Shown here: positions 12,701 to 25,162 of the stretch, one piece after another
Numbering within the stretch: the stretch's first letter is position 1
How the letters are laid out: each line of letters starts with the position of its first letter
Origin: Sipunculus nudus
Taxonomy: Eukaryota > Annelida > Sipuncula > Golfingiida > Sipunculidae
Length of the DNA stretch: 64,000 nucleotides
Assembly: GCA_026874595.1 (NCBI GenBank)
Contig: CM049309.1
Location: 51,620,079-51,684,078, forward strand
Direction: 5' to 3'
The notes under the pieces: generated by a model
Database searches by the model: none
What the model was told of the DNA's origin: nothing
What the model saw: the letters and a program-made list of their open reading frames with translations, nothing else
Position numbers and translations under genes: made by a program

Positions 12701-13790
12701 TCAGCCGTGGGATGTTGTGAACCCCACAGAGGATGCATGCGTGTCCCGAAGCTTAACAAAGATACTGCAAAAAAACCGTATCAGCCATCGCTCGGAAAAT
12801 TGTCTGTTTGTCAAACAAGAAATCCAATCGGCGGGGTAGCATCTCAGAGCAAAAGTGGACTATTAAATCATTATGCGGCTGGAAGGGAAATTGCAGCCAA
12901 TAGAATGGGGTGAAAACAGACCAAGGCTGGTCCATATCACGCTGTAGACCGATCTCTCACGGGGACTCGGACAACCCGGTGAGACATTCTGGCTCAGGTA
13001 TCTGAGATCTCGATTTCTGTCGTGATTTCTGTCCACAGATGACCATCCATAGCTTAGGTACACGGCTTTAATCTTGCAACATCAATAGAAGTCTATGCGT
13101 CCTGTGTTTGGCACCGGAAACCCGCTGATCAATACGTTGTTTAGCCAGACCGCGGCCAGGATTAATAGTTCGCATTCTCGCTGCGTGTTTCCGACCAGAT
13201 ATCGTGATTTCTCGCGGATTGTCGCGCGCTATTGAACACGAAGTGCTCTGAGAGTTAATGAAAGCCAAACGGCCAGTCGATCACTGGCTGGGGCTCAGGC
13301 ACGCATGCTAATAAATTTGGAACGGAACAATGCATAAAATGCTCGCAGTGTTTTCTCAAGAGCCAATTCAGTCGATATAACCTGATTTTCGTACACAGCT
13401 GGGTTCAGTAATAGAAATAATAAACTTAGTTCAACAGGAATTTGGTTCAACAGTAATGCAACTCATGATACAGTTTATTATTGTCTTGAGTATAAAATAA
13501 GAATTTCTAACAAAAAAGGACAATTAAATGACAGTGTAGGTTGAAAGAAGATGATTTTGGGTTCTTATAAAAAAAACAGAACTATGTGAAACTGTGAAAT
13601 GGTGCTGAGTAAAGTTTCAGCCATGAGAAGAACGTATTTCTGTGGCAGTAGATTGTAATTAAGAGGAGAATAATGTCGAGTTGCGTCTTGAGACAGACAA
13701 TACCGAGGTACCGCTGGTCTACAGTAATTCAACCCGGTTGTTTAATTAATGAGGCAGGCGATGTGCTGTGGCAAAAGGGCTTAGTTAAAA

Positions 13791-13878
13791 CTCGTGTGCC
13801 CTTGTTCTATTTAAACAAGATTTAACACGATTAATGGCTCGTATGCCCTTGTTATATTTAAACAAGATTTAACACGAG
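13791..13878 (+). repeat. Direct duplication of about 40 bp, 48 bp apart
   Basis: CTCGTGTGCCCTTGTTCTAT and the following TTAAACAAGATTTAACACGA (13791-13830) recur at 13839-13878 with two base changes. Confidence 0.9.
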
Positions 13879-14003
13879 GTTTCAGTAATCGATCTTATCT
13901 TGAAAAACGCAGAATAAACTATATTTAAACTGAAAGAAAAACAGTATGATCTAGAAGTTTTTAATTAATTTGTCTATCAAGATATACCTGAATTCAAATC
14001 TGA

Positions 14004-14006
<3 letters not shown>

Positions 14007-14065
<59 letters not shown>
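14007..14065. repeat. (TA)n microsatellite
   Basis: Uninterrupted TA repeat of about 59 bp. Confidence 0.98.
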
Positions 14066-14068
<3 letters not shown>

Positions 14069-14618
14069 ATATTATATACATATTGAATTAATACAATCTT
14101 GCCAATCATACCCCATTAAAATATCTTCATACATATATAAACGCGATCACATGTACGCTTAGGACAATAACACATGGGAAACCACCTCTGGTCCTTATTT
14201 TAATTCTTTAGACCGGGGTAAATTTCCTGTAACATTTAATATGCACAATTTTTTTTTCTTTTCACGTTTTCATAAAGCAGGAGATTCAAGGATTCTTTGG
14301 TTCTTCGATGTATATAGTGCAGTGACCGTCTCGGTCTGTCTGAACATGCATGATGTAAGGTGATACCTCAACACGGGTAGATGTGTGAGTCCATACAGAG
14401 CCTACATCTGGCGAATGAATCAGCATGCAGAAAACACACAAAAACTGGGGTGCGTTTTGTGAGGGCGCTGACCCTTCTCCCGGCATGCCCTCCTGGATTA
14501 TATACACCCAAACTATCTCCATTCCTCCCTTTCTCATATTGCCTGAATAAGAATATCAATATGGTGGACTTGTTGATCAGCTCACTATTAATTCACGTTT
14601 GTTTTGAGTGTATAAGTA

Positions 14619-14625
14619 ATATATA

Positions 14626-14695
<70 letters not shown>
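14619..14695. repeat. (TA)n microsatellite with one GTGT interruption
   Basis: TA repeat of about 77 bp, interrupted once near 14631. Confidence 0.97.
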
Positions 14696-14699
<4 letters not shown>

Positions 14700-16401
14700 T
14701 GTTCAGAGTTCATGTACAGTTATACGAAGTAAAATAACAGTGTAAGTGACGCTTATTATAATCAGTGCGTGTGCGACAAAGAAATAGGTCTACGTTCATT
14801 ATATATCAGGATATCCTGCTCCCTCTTAAACACAAAATGGCAGCTCCCAGGAGCAGTTTAGAAATTTTTACGAGGTAAGGGTTTGATGAGCTTATGGAAA
14901 TACGATGGGAAAGTACTCCGGGGACAGTCTAAAGGTGGGAATTTTTCTGCGGGAGAGAGTTCGGTGGCCGTTAGACGCGTAGAAGCCTGAGGAACTCTCT
15001 GGGGTTGACCACGCCCGCACCGATAATTTGTAGTAGGATATCAATACGTTAAGCACCAGCTTAGGATTACAGACCAAACGGCCTGTGTGCTACATGATTG
15101 ATTTACTATGGATGACTGAAGAACTAACAGGCAAACTTCAGACACTTTAGCTGTCCCTGTAACATCTAAAATTCCTATAGATAGACTCATACTTGTCTTA
15201 ATTGTTTTCCTATTTTCTTATATATATGCGGTATATACGGCTTTTGATTTTTAAAAGCCAAACGCTTAACCACTATATCTTCATATTTGATAATATATTT
15301 TCTAATAAGCATGCATGAACGAGATGGGACACAGTCTAAAGGTACGCTATGAACTTAACACGTGACCGGAACCATTCCACGATTATGTAATTGTGACCAG
15401 TGCATGAAAAAATCTGAAATGTCTTGTATTTACGAACAGGAACATGTACACGTATGAGAACGTGACTTTATTTGTTGCCGGCACTTTGACGCCAGCACAC
15501 ATAATAAGAACAAGATATGGTTGGATGCATACACGTACGACATATTTGGGTGTATTAGGACGTAATAAAATATGGTAAATGTCTTTCTACTTAATCTGTA
15601 CTGAAAATATGGTGGTACTATACATGTATCGTACACATATAGGTAAAGCCTGCATAGAAATGGATTTAACTCCTGTAATATATGAAGACCATAAATAGAA
15701 AAGGTCTTCCAGTAGGAAATTGGTTTTGGCCATGAAGAATATGTGATAATCAATTTTCTACAGCCACGTGCATTATGTGATAATATGGTGGGAAATTGAA
15801 TACGCTTGGTTGAAATCAGTCGAGCTGAGCGGAGCCGAAATAGTGCAATGGACCAATCTTGTTCATATTTAACAGCGCGGGGTACCAAACTTCAATCAGT
15901 CATAAATGAATATCGACTTTAAAAATAACAGTAAAAAGGACGAATAGTTAGTTATTTGTTACCACCAGAGCTCTTTACCAATCACTCCCCTACTTGTCTG
16001 TTCATGTTACTGGCATAGCTGAACTGTCCTAAACCTTTTATACAGCTTAGGTTAATATTATGAATAAAATTAAACGGGGAAAACAGGTGTGCAACGACAC
16101 TGGCGGCATGTAATATTTTAAAATTTTATTTAAATATATTGAAAAATATTTACATTTTTATCGTATGTGGGAAAAATGCCGAACAATGCTGACATCTAGT
16201 GAGTAGATTGGTAACTACTCACATATCAATCCCACACAATGCATGCACATGTATAACACAAACATGTTATTTTTATTGCGTAAGCAGAGCAGAATTTTTT
16301 TTTTTTTTTTTTTTTTTTCTTTTTCGCCGTTTGCTTCAGATTTTTTCAACCACCTGTGTAGTATTAACGGTGAATTTGAATTACCATATCCGATGTGCTT
16401 G

Positions 16402-16404
<3 letters not shown>

Positions 16405-16445
<41 letters not shown>
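16405..16445. repeat. (TA)n microsatellite
   Basis: TA repeat of about 41 bp, 90 bases after a 24-base poly-T. Confidence 0.97.
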
Positions 16446-16447
<2 letters not shown>

Positions 16448-17323
16448 TCTTACCTCCTTTCAACTTTTTTGTGCATGGTGGCATTTCTGTATTTTTATTA
16501 CAGTAAATTGCATGAGAAGTTTGATTTGCAAATCTTATATTATATTTTTCGCTTCATTTTATACAGATCCTCGAGACTCGAACATCATAATTTTATATCA
16601 TTTACATTATTATTTTTTTTTTTTTTTTACAAAGAAATGTTTAATATTACAGGGATATTGACCGTGCCGCATATTACCATGTCTCATTTGCTCTTCAGTG
16701 GCTTACCTCAAGATAGTCTTTGAATGCAGGATGACACCATGGCTCTCTTTTGACAGCCTAACTTTTATTTTCAAATTGGCCAAAGACGTGGAAGGTATAA
16801 AATGGCTCAGCACTGTAAGTAAATAATCGCATGTGGTCCTTGACATTCAATTGCATGCATACATCTAACAGAATCACATTCTGCTCATAGCAAGTTGGAG
16901 CAGGTTTTGATCATTATAAACATATCCTAGGGGTGAAATTTATGGGGCAATTCCTGACAGGAAAATACTGGGCACGTGTCGTCTGCTGGTGTGACCTTGT
17001 ATGAAAGGATTCCTTGCGCATGCCGAACAAGACTTCCGTTATACGAGTCGCTTGAAAAAAGTGATGTTGAATAAGAGGCGCACTGGGTTATAGTGCTAAC
17101 GGCATCTGGCGTGTGTTGGAAAAACTACTTTTTCATGTCAGCTCAGTATCTGTTGGGGGTGAAGCGAACCGGTCGCAGCAGATGCCAAGGAGAAACTATG
17201 CACGAACAAGAGCGCCATCTGATGCCAGGTTTTGGAGTCTTCTATTGTACCTTCTACAAATAAGATTCCTTCAGCGTTTGCGTCCTATGTTAGGTCGATC
17301 ATGTTTTAAAGCTATCTAAATTC

Positions 17324-17325
<2 letters not shown>

Positions 17326-17380
<55 letters not shown>
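17326..17380. repeat. (TA)n microsatellite, left flank of an insertion
   Basis: TA repeat of about 55 bp that abuts the left end of the element at 17381-17843. Confidence 0.97.
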
Positions 17381-17381
<1 letters not shown>

Positions 17382-17835
17382 GGTGGTTCCCTTTAAATTC
17401 GCAACGGTTTTACTTTAGCGATATTGGCGAATGGGATATAATCGCGAATATGAAACCCTAGGGAATATGATGTCCATCAACCAAGATGAACAAATGAGGC
17501 TTGTGCAACTGCACAATCGTATATATAAGCTTTCACACATCTAGAAACATGGTTCGTTAATTGGCAGACCTTATCTGTAATAATATCGGAACTGGCATAT
17601 GCATACACGAATTAATTATTGTTAAACATGCGGTGACATCGTGGATATATTAACTGTGCGACAGGTCTTAACAGAATGACTCTGACACAAATGAGTGAGA
17701 TGTTATGGATTTTGTTCTGATGTCATAATAATTGCAAATACTGCTGATTTAGATGATATATATTCTTGTGCATTCGAGAAAATAAAACCAAATCGCAAAA
17801 AAAAAGAAAAATGTCAGCCTCGCGAATATAAAGCC

Positions 17836-17843
<8 letters not shown>
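17381..17843. mobile_element. MITE-like element inserted in a TA microsatellite
   Basis: 463 bp between two long (TA)n tracts. The left end CGGTGGTTCCCTTTAAATTC and the reverse complement of the right end, CTGTAGTTGGCTTTATATTC, match over about 21 bases with a few mismatches. Flanking TA on each side is consistent with a TA target duplication, as in Tc1/mariner-type MITEs. The interior carries 'cgcgaatat' motifs and no gene. Confidence 0.55.

Positions 17844-17921
<78 letters not shown>
17844..17921. repeat. (TA)n microsatellite, right flank of an insertion
   Basis: TA repeat of about 78 bp, the longest in the window. Confidence 0.98.
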
Positions 17922-17922
<1 letters not shown>

Positions 17923-19249
17923 TGAACAGTTCTTGTTACAACCAGATATTGTTCACATCTGGGGCGTGTTTTTTTTATTCCATGAACATGTTCCATGAAC
18001 ATATTCCTGTCCATGAAAAAAGACTGGTTTTTGTTCACGAATACTCATATTCCTGTTCATCGTTCAAGGAAGGCATTACCAACTCTTGGAGTCGGTTACA
18101 CCACCAGGGGTTGCAAGAATGAGGTAAAGGCTAGTAAGACTGGCGGGATTATCGGAAATGCCTACACATACTTGGACTGTTCATTTTAATTTTATTGACC
18201 GATATAACGTTAAATCTGTCATTATTTTCAAATGCATCTCATTTATTTGGTTAACATCAATAGGATCAAAATACATACACCATTGATTGGTAATCTAAAG
18301 GTACATTTGTGTATGAGAACATTGCTTTTACAGAAAAATGTTCCTGTGTCCATCATGTTTGCAAACACAGAAACATGATCTTAGATAAAAAAAAAAAAAC
18401 ACCCCTTGTGTCAAATCAAGCCAAGCAACTTGCCATTGTTCTCGCAGCCGCCGACAGATGGCGTGAGGTATCAACGCCTTGCGCCAACCTCGACCGTTTT
18501 CAGGCCATCGATTTGCCAGCGGTCGTTGTCCTCTCGTTGCGGCCTTGTGATCATCTTTGTGCAGTTTATATTTATTTGTGACCTAAAATTTTTCCCCTGA
18601 GATGCAAATTGATTTAGCGTCGACGTTGATAGCTTGTGTCTGTGTAAATGCATAAAAACAAACGATGAATGGTCTAACGACAAAGGTCTAACCATCTCAG
18701 GGAATGGCCTAACAATTTTATTCGAGGCTTCAGCTTGGGTCTCCATCAGTTTTAAAAGCCCCTGTGATTTTTACCTTGCAGAGATAGGTCCAAAAGGACC
18801 GTTTACTAAGAAGATTGGGGAAATATATATTTAATAACAAACGAGCACCAGTCGTTTAACAACGGAGGGCATTGTCTAGCCCGATAGAACTATCACATAA
18901 TTAGTTTACCGAAAAATGATAAGCGTCATTCTCTGTATATGAAAACCGTTTCACTCATAGCTCACATACATAGCCTGTGTTTACTCTGTGCTTTGCTGTC
19001 TTTTCTGAGTTATTATTTCACATGTGCAACTTATAAATGTCGACGGTAATTTATACTCAGAGTGAATAATTCACATGTCATTTTGGCAAGACTCGTTTGT
19101 TGCAATGCGCGTAAATATATCAACGTGTGATATAAGGCTGAAAAACACGTCCCGCCATGCGTGACACCATGTCGTCATCAAGCGCTTAAAAACCAGGCCT
19201 GAAGGATAATTCCTAAGGTTTAGATGTTATAACAAACGCATGACTGGGT

Positions 19250-19252
<3 letters not shown>

Positions 19253-19293
<41 letters not shown>
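19253..19293. repeat. (TA)n microsatellite
   Basis: TA repeat of about 41 bp. Confidence 0.97.
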
Positions 19294-19295
<2 letters not shown>

Positions 19296-19819
19296 TGGCT
19301 TACCATGTGCCATGATGCCAACATAATCGTGTTTGGTTGTCACGCAACCGACTTGTTCATATCGTTATTTTATTTGCACCTTAAGCGTCATAGCATCAAA
19401 TTAGGAGCAAGCTCACGCATGCGTGTTATTTTAATGAAATCTTTAATTAGAGGGAGGAGCAAAACAATATCCGTGCTTTAACCTGCTCTCCCGAGCATGA
19501 AATAAACGTTTTCTGTGTGTACTGTTTACTCTGTTACGCACGGGAGGGAGTTTATCTTTAATGCATGTGACGTCATTAGAACACCCAGTAATGGTTTCTA
19601 AAATAAACATTGGCTCTATTTATATCGTAAAAGCACGGTGCAAGGAACGGTTTCTGCACTACCATATATTTTCGCTTTATTTCGTGTCTTGAAAAAAGAA
19701 TACGAAATCAACGTCAGTGTTTCGAGGACACTGTCGTTAGCGTGGAAGTGTCAGCTGTGAAAGTGTATACCTTATTACTATAAAAGAAAGTTTTGCTCCC
19801 TGCACTGTTATTATCACAG

Positions 19820-19914
19820 ATATCATGTGGAACGGTTCTATATAATTACCTGCACGAAATGACAGGTTATGCGAACAGATACGCATATGGTTGGTCTATT
19901 CTGAGTATTCTGGC
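19820..19914 (+). CDS. Weak candidate exon encoding a membrane-like segment
   Basis: After an acceptor-like CTGTTATTATCACAG, the open frame reads ISCGTVLYNYLHEMTGYANR then YAYGWSILSILA, up to a GTAAGT at 19915. If read on, the frame continues hydrophobic (VSVLFFSPFVFLG) to about 19978. A YGWS motif leading into a hydrophobic helix resembles the third-to-fourth helix region of PMP22/claudin-type tetraspan proteins. I see no neighbouring exon, so this is a lead only. Confidence 0.15.
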
Positions 19915-20163
19915 TGTAAGTGTGCTATTTTTTAGCCCTTTTGTGTTCTTGGGTGAGCTTGAAAGTAGCAAGGTATAAATTTGTTCGACACACCGGCAAG
20001 AGATGTGATATGATCACTAGCGATAATATATATACTCAGAAACCACACCACGCTTCCATCAGAGCTATTTTTAGATATAATTAGCTATACATATATTACT
20101 GATTGGTGTCCACACATAAATTTACAATGTATATTTGCATGTGCAATTTATACAAGTGATTTT

Positions 20164-20165
<2 letters not shown>

Positions 20166-20208
<43 letters not shown>

Positions 20209-20222
20209 CATATATATATATA
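20166..20222. repeat. (TA)n microsatellite
   Basis: TA repeat of about 57 bp with one ACATACA interruption. Confidence 0.96.
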
Positions 20223-21930
20223 CAATGGTGGCAGGTTGTTCCAGACTTTCGCACACAAACTTCTCAAGTACCGCCGTGACCAAGCACCGTATAAGTTGAG
20301 GTTATGTCGAAAACACGACGTAAGTGACGAGTCCAATAAACTTGGGAGCTTGTTTGTACATGAGACCGTTAAGAGGGTCTGGCCGCATATATTATATGTA
20401 CAGTAACTGTGGTCATGCGATCCATGCATGGCCATTCCATGCTAGTTGCTAGCGCGACTAAGTCCTGTCCTTGCTGAAACACAGTTTTCATTGTGCCGGT
20501 GTGGAGAATTAGGTTTCTAGAGGTTTTGCGGTGGCCGTGACTGTCCAGTGAGCGTGACGACAAGAGGTTCACCACCATCCAGTGGGCAAAACAAGGAATG
20601 GACAAAGTTTCACCCACTGCGAAACGGTCACGCAGTGCAAAAGTTCTCTCTGCATTGGTTTGCGTTAAGTGGCGCCGCGCATCGTGCGTGAGCATGCCGT
20701 CCATTCTGATTAGCGTAGAAAGTGTACAACAAGCCGGATAGTGTTGTAGTGTGCTATACATATATGCACAGCCCATAACACCCACGGCGCTGTGGTAACC
20801 TTGTCGGATTTGACCGATTCGCTGTTAGCTTGGTGACCCGGGGCCCTCTTAAGCGACAATTACACCATTCTTTGTGCCGAAAAATTGAGTTCAAGCAGCC
20901 AGGATACCTATCTTCCTTTCACTTAACTGCACACGGATATCACTAACGTAACCAGCAGCTGGAGCCGCCGATATGAGTAAGAAGAAAGATAAAGAAACCA
21001 CGGAATCATTCTGTAAGTTTTATCAGTTTTCCTAACTCCATCGTTAATAAGAGAGAGTACACAGCTCTGGCGTTTTTGAGTCGGCACTAATGATATAGGA
21101 CGATTACATTTTTTTTTCATGATTTGAATGTGACACCTTAATTTTTATTGCTATGCAGCTTACCAGGATGGTAGACCTAAATTAATCGGTATGCACGTGT
21201 CCCATCAGCCAGATGTTTAATAGTTTAATACTTTTACAAGGATGGAGCGATTAGTGCAGAAGTATAGAGGGAGGGGGTTGGTTTTGGCAATTTGTATGCA
21301 TGCATGAGCTTATGTGTGTTGGGGGGGGGGGTTATATAATTGACCGTAGGTTTACACTTTCTCCAGTGTTTACAGTACCGTGACTTGTAAACACCGCATA
21401 CGGGAGCTCGGGTAAAGAGTAATAAAGTACAGTGTAATAAGATACTATGATAGCTCCTTGTCAGCCATACAAGTTATTGCCTCCTTGAGTATTATGCTCC
21501 TCAGGCTTTCACCATGGCTTTCAGATGCCGGTCTCTGAAGGCTTATTGTGTAGATATGATTCAGACTACTTTCTGGTAATGTTAGGTTGTTAGGACCGCA
21601 CATGGCCCCAAAGAGCGGATTGCAATATAACAACTATAGCACTTGGTCCTGAATAATGGGGTACAATACAACACTCATAGGGAACGATACAGCAGTATAA
21701 GGACCCGTATGCAAACAAATCCTCTTCTACACACTTTCAGTCCAGTACATCAGTATAAAGGATTATGTCGGTGTATTCAGATTTTGAAAGTGTAAAGAGT
21801 GGAGTATATCATATGTAAGCCATATTTAGGTATATTTGTGACCGTGGTGTGGGGTTACCACATCTACACGTTAATTTGAGACCTAGTTCAGTTTTAATAT
21901 CTTTACGGTAGTATGTTTCATTGTATCCCC

Positions 21931-23300
21931 AGACAAATTCGGGATACTATGGTTTAAGCACGGTCGCGCCGCCGCTGCCGCCGCCGCCGATATTTCTATC
22001 AGGCGAGATAACTCGAAAAAATATTTCACAGTTCTTTACCAAACTTGACATGTCCGTAGATATGGGTGAGAGAACGAAGCCTATTTAATATGGGGTCATA
22101 AGCTTTACTAGGAGTGTGACCTTGATCTTGAAAGGTCCATTTTGGGGGAAATCACACAAATTCTTAAATACCCAAGAAATATTGCATGGATTGATCAAAT
22201 ATCAAGTTGACCGAAGATCTTGGATAGTGTTGTCATTTCCCGGAAACTGGTGGCGCCACCTATTATCCTTTTCTTGTTTTCGTGCCGTTTTATACCCCCA
22301 GCGATGCCACTTGACAGTACTGTGATCATGAAAAGTCAAAAGCCAATGGACAGATTTCTTTCTTATTATGGGTAGACATAGGTATGGGTTATGGAATAAT
22401 GTTTATTTAAATTGGGGTCATGACCTTTCCCATGAGAGTGACCTTGACCTTGAATATTGCCATATATGGTGAAAATCTCTCAATAAGGGATGCATGGATT
22501 GGTCAAAGAATCAAGTTGACCGAGGATCTTGGATAGCTTTATTTCCTGCAAAAGACAGGTGGTGCCACCTTCTGTGCTTTTCGTGTTTTCTTCTAATACG
22601 CCTTCTAATACGCCTTCAGACTGGGCTTAAATTGTGCATATCGATTGACCTTGGATACTTCCATCTTGTATTCAAGACTGGTGGCGCCATCTGCAATAGT
22701 TTTCGTGTGGTGTCCATCCGTACATTTGCTTAAGGTGGAAATTGCTCTAAGGAGTGGTTCAATGTATTGGTCTGAAATTTGGCATGTACAGCCATCTTGA
22801 TAAGTTTTCTCGTAAAGCAGAAGGTGGCGCCACCTACCTTACCGTTTTCATCGTATAAATTAAGGCCCTTTTCAAGGGATGATTTGCCGTATTGTGCCTG
22901 CAATTGTGCTTGTCCATAGATCCTGGATACCTCCATCTTGTATTCAAGACTGACGGCGCCATCTGCAATAGTTTTCGTGTGGTATCCATTCGTACATTTG
23001 CTTAAGGTGAAAATTGCTCGTAACTCAGGGGTGGTTCACTATATTGGTCTGGAATTTGGCATGTACGTCCATCTTGGAGAGTTTTCTCATAAAGGAGAAA
23101 GGTGGCGCCACCTGCCTTAACGTTTTCATAGTATAAATTTATCAAGAGTGATTTACCAAATTGGCCCCCATATTTGGTGCAAAAATATTGTTTCTCAAAT
23201 TGATAGATGGAAGAAACCATGGTTGCTTGCCACGTGTCAGTATATGCTGCTGAATATGGGGGCCTGTTCTTTAAGGGAGGGGGTAGAGGGGGGGGGATTT
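21931..23300 (+). mobile_element. Repeat block with GCC run and palindromic cores (family F3)
   Basis: Begins with a GCC-rich stretch (about 21967-21989) followed by 'atatttctatcaggcgagataactcg', written here only as a landmark by position 21989-22015. It continues as diverged tandem units. Palindromic GGTGGCGCCACC or variants occur at 22249, 22559, 22681, 22822, 22953 and 23100. One segment containing GGCGCCATCTGCAATAG is repeated 272 bp apart (22683, 22955), close to the 278-bp period of family H. GGGATAC(T/C)ATGG occurs at both ends (about 21950 and 23308). Boundaries are approximate. Non-coding. Confidence 0.55.
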
Positions 23301-24499
23301 ATTGTCTGGGGATACCATGGCACTTGCGGTGTCAAGAAATGTCTAGTTACAAAATGGTTTGTTGAAATGTTGGCTCTCTCACTATAATTCGAGAACAAGG
23401 AAGATTCCAGGTCGCTTGTTTCTACTCATAAATGGTTTGTATTTTGCCATTAGCTACAGAAACAAATGACATCAGCATTAGGGTAAGGATAGAACCAGTT
23501 CATAAAAGCCACTTTTTTATCTGTATTAATGTAAAATAGATGGTTCATGTTTCTACTAGATATTGGGAAAAGAAATGTTGTCCTGTACAGTATACACGCG
23601 GATGGGACTTTATATCTCCGTTTTATATAAATGAGACAATGACTGAATTGCTTGTCACATTTTGTCTCATATTACTATCTGCATAATAGAGTGGTATATC
23701 CGTATACCGGAAGCCAGCGATAAAGAGGTAGTATACTCTTATCGCCTGCCCAGGCCTTATATAGTGAAACCCTTATATATACCTCGATTAAAGGGACCCA
23801 TTCACATACGAGTCATGTTAAAATTACTTTAAGTATCGTGTTTTTACCTTAAAATATTATGATGTCTGCCAATATTTCATTCTAAAACTGTTTGCTTACT
23901 GCTCTACAAAAGTGGAAATAAGATTTCATCGAAAGCGATCAGTAGCCAAAACCATAAACAGCGCGCACGCCACCTGGTAGCCGTATAACATGAATTCACA
24001 AATCAAATTGTTTCAAACTTCTAGCCGGCATTTCTTCAGTGTCCTCCCTCCAGTTTCTCTTTCTTGTTTATAAGTTGTCGCACATGCGCAAGATCAGACC
24101 TCTAGTCACGCAGTATTGTAATGATAAACAGACACAGGAACGGACTCTGACTTTCACTTGAAACCTGGTAGTGTGGACTCGACTACATCAATGCAAAGTT
24201 GAACAAGGTACCCATGAGAGTAAAAATATAAACATTATCTGAATCATAACGTGACCAGTATTTCAATTGGTACCTAAATGCAGAGGAACGGAGTAACACG
24301 GCAAGGAATACCGATGTCACCCACGACGCCTTGTGAGGTATTCTGTGAAATTCACCGCTAAAGTCAAATCGAATATATCATCTGCTTAAGCCTCATTGTG
24401 TTTTAATGTTTAAAAAAACCGCATCATATGGCTACGCGGTTAGATTTATAACCGCGATAAAGAGAATATGTTACGTGTCAGCATACTGTACCAAACGGC
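23301..24499. other. Intergenic, possible repeat end only
   Basis: At 23788 TTAA is followed by AGGGACCCATTCAC, and CATGTT follows at about 23817. This resembles the left end of the TTAA-flanked element at 33471. A matching right end was not found. Nothing else is recognisable. Confidence 0.3.
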
Positions 24500-25162
24500 A
24501 AAGTGAGATTATCTGGGAGCCCAAGGAAAGAGTCTTGGTGGGCCCGGAAGTCTCGAGTAAGTGAGATGAGCTAGGAGCCTAGTGAATGAAAATTGGCACC
24601 GGAAGTCTCGATGGCAGAGTAAATGAGATGAGCTACGCGCATAGTGAATGAAAATGGGCACCGGAAGTCTCGTGAGATGTGCTAGGTGCCTAGTGAAGGG
24701 AAATGGGCCCCGGAAGTCTCGAAGCCAGAGTAAGTGAGATGAGCTACGAGCCTGGTGAATGAAAATGGGCCCCGAAAGTCTCAATGCCAGAGTAAGTGAG
24801 ATAAGCTAGGGGCCTAGTGAATGAAAATGGGCACCGGAAGTCTCGATGCCAGAGTAAGTGAGATTAGCTTGGAGCCTGGTGAATGAAAATGGGCCCCGGA
24901 AGTCTCGAAGCCAGAGTAAGTGAGATGAGCTAGGAGCCTGGTGAATGAAAATGGGCCTCGAAAGTCTCAATGCCAGATTAAATGAGATTAGCCAGGAGCC
25001 TATAATGAATGAAAATGGGCCCCAAAAATCACGGTGCCAGAGTGAGTGAGATGAGCTACGAGTATAGTGAATGAAAATGGGCACCGGAAGTCACGGTGCA
25101 AGAGTAAGTGAGATAAGCTAGGAGCCATGAGTGAATGAAAATGGAAATAGGAAGTCACGGTT
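24500..25162. repeat. Minisatellite, about 11 units of 62 bp
   Basis: The motif (G/A)TGAGAT recurs at 24503, 24561, 24623, 24672, 24734, 24796, 24858, 24920, 24982, 25046 and 25108, giving a 62-bp period with one 13-bp deletion. The conserved part of each unit includes AGTGAATGAAAATGGGC and GGAAGTC(T/A)C. Long minus-strand frames with recurring 'GPFSFTR'-like peptides are translations of this array, not a gene. Confidence 0.95.

Larger units (their letters stand above)
9726..17325. other. Intergenic, no gene recognised
   Basis: Contains several (TA)n tracts, a 24-base poly-T (about 16295-16318) and a 48-bp-spaced duplication (13791-13877). The longest frame in the whole window (195 codons, minus strand, 11389-11976) lies here. 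It has no recognisable domain and its composition does not look selected; I do not call it a gene. Confidence 0.45.
17922..21930. other. Intergenic, no gene firmly recognised
   Basis: Contains TA tracts at 19253-19293 and 20166-20222, and the weak exon candidate at 19820. A 138-codon minus frame at 20369-20785 has no recognisable domain. Confidence 0.4.

Noticed and set aside
20148-20435. Minus frame ending in RSLCAKVWNNLPP, reminiscent of the C-terminus of LINE reverse transcriptases
   Set aside because: The likeness covers only about 12 residues and no upstream reverse-transcriptase motif is present.
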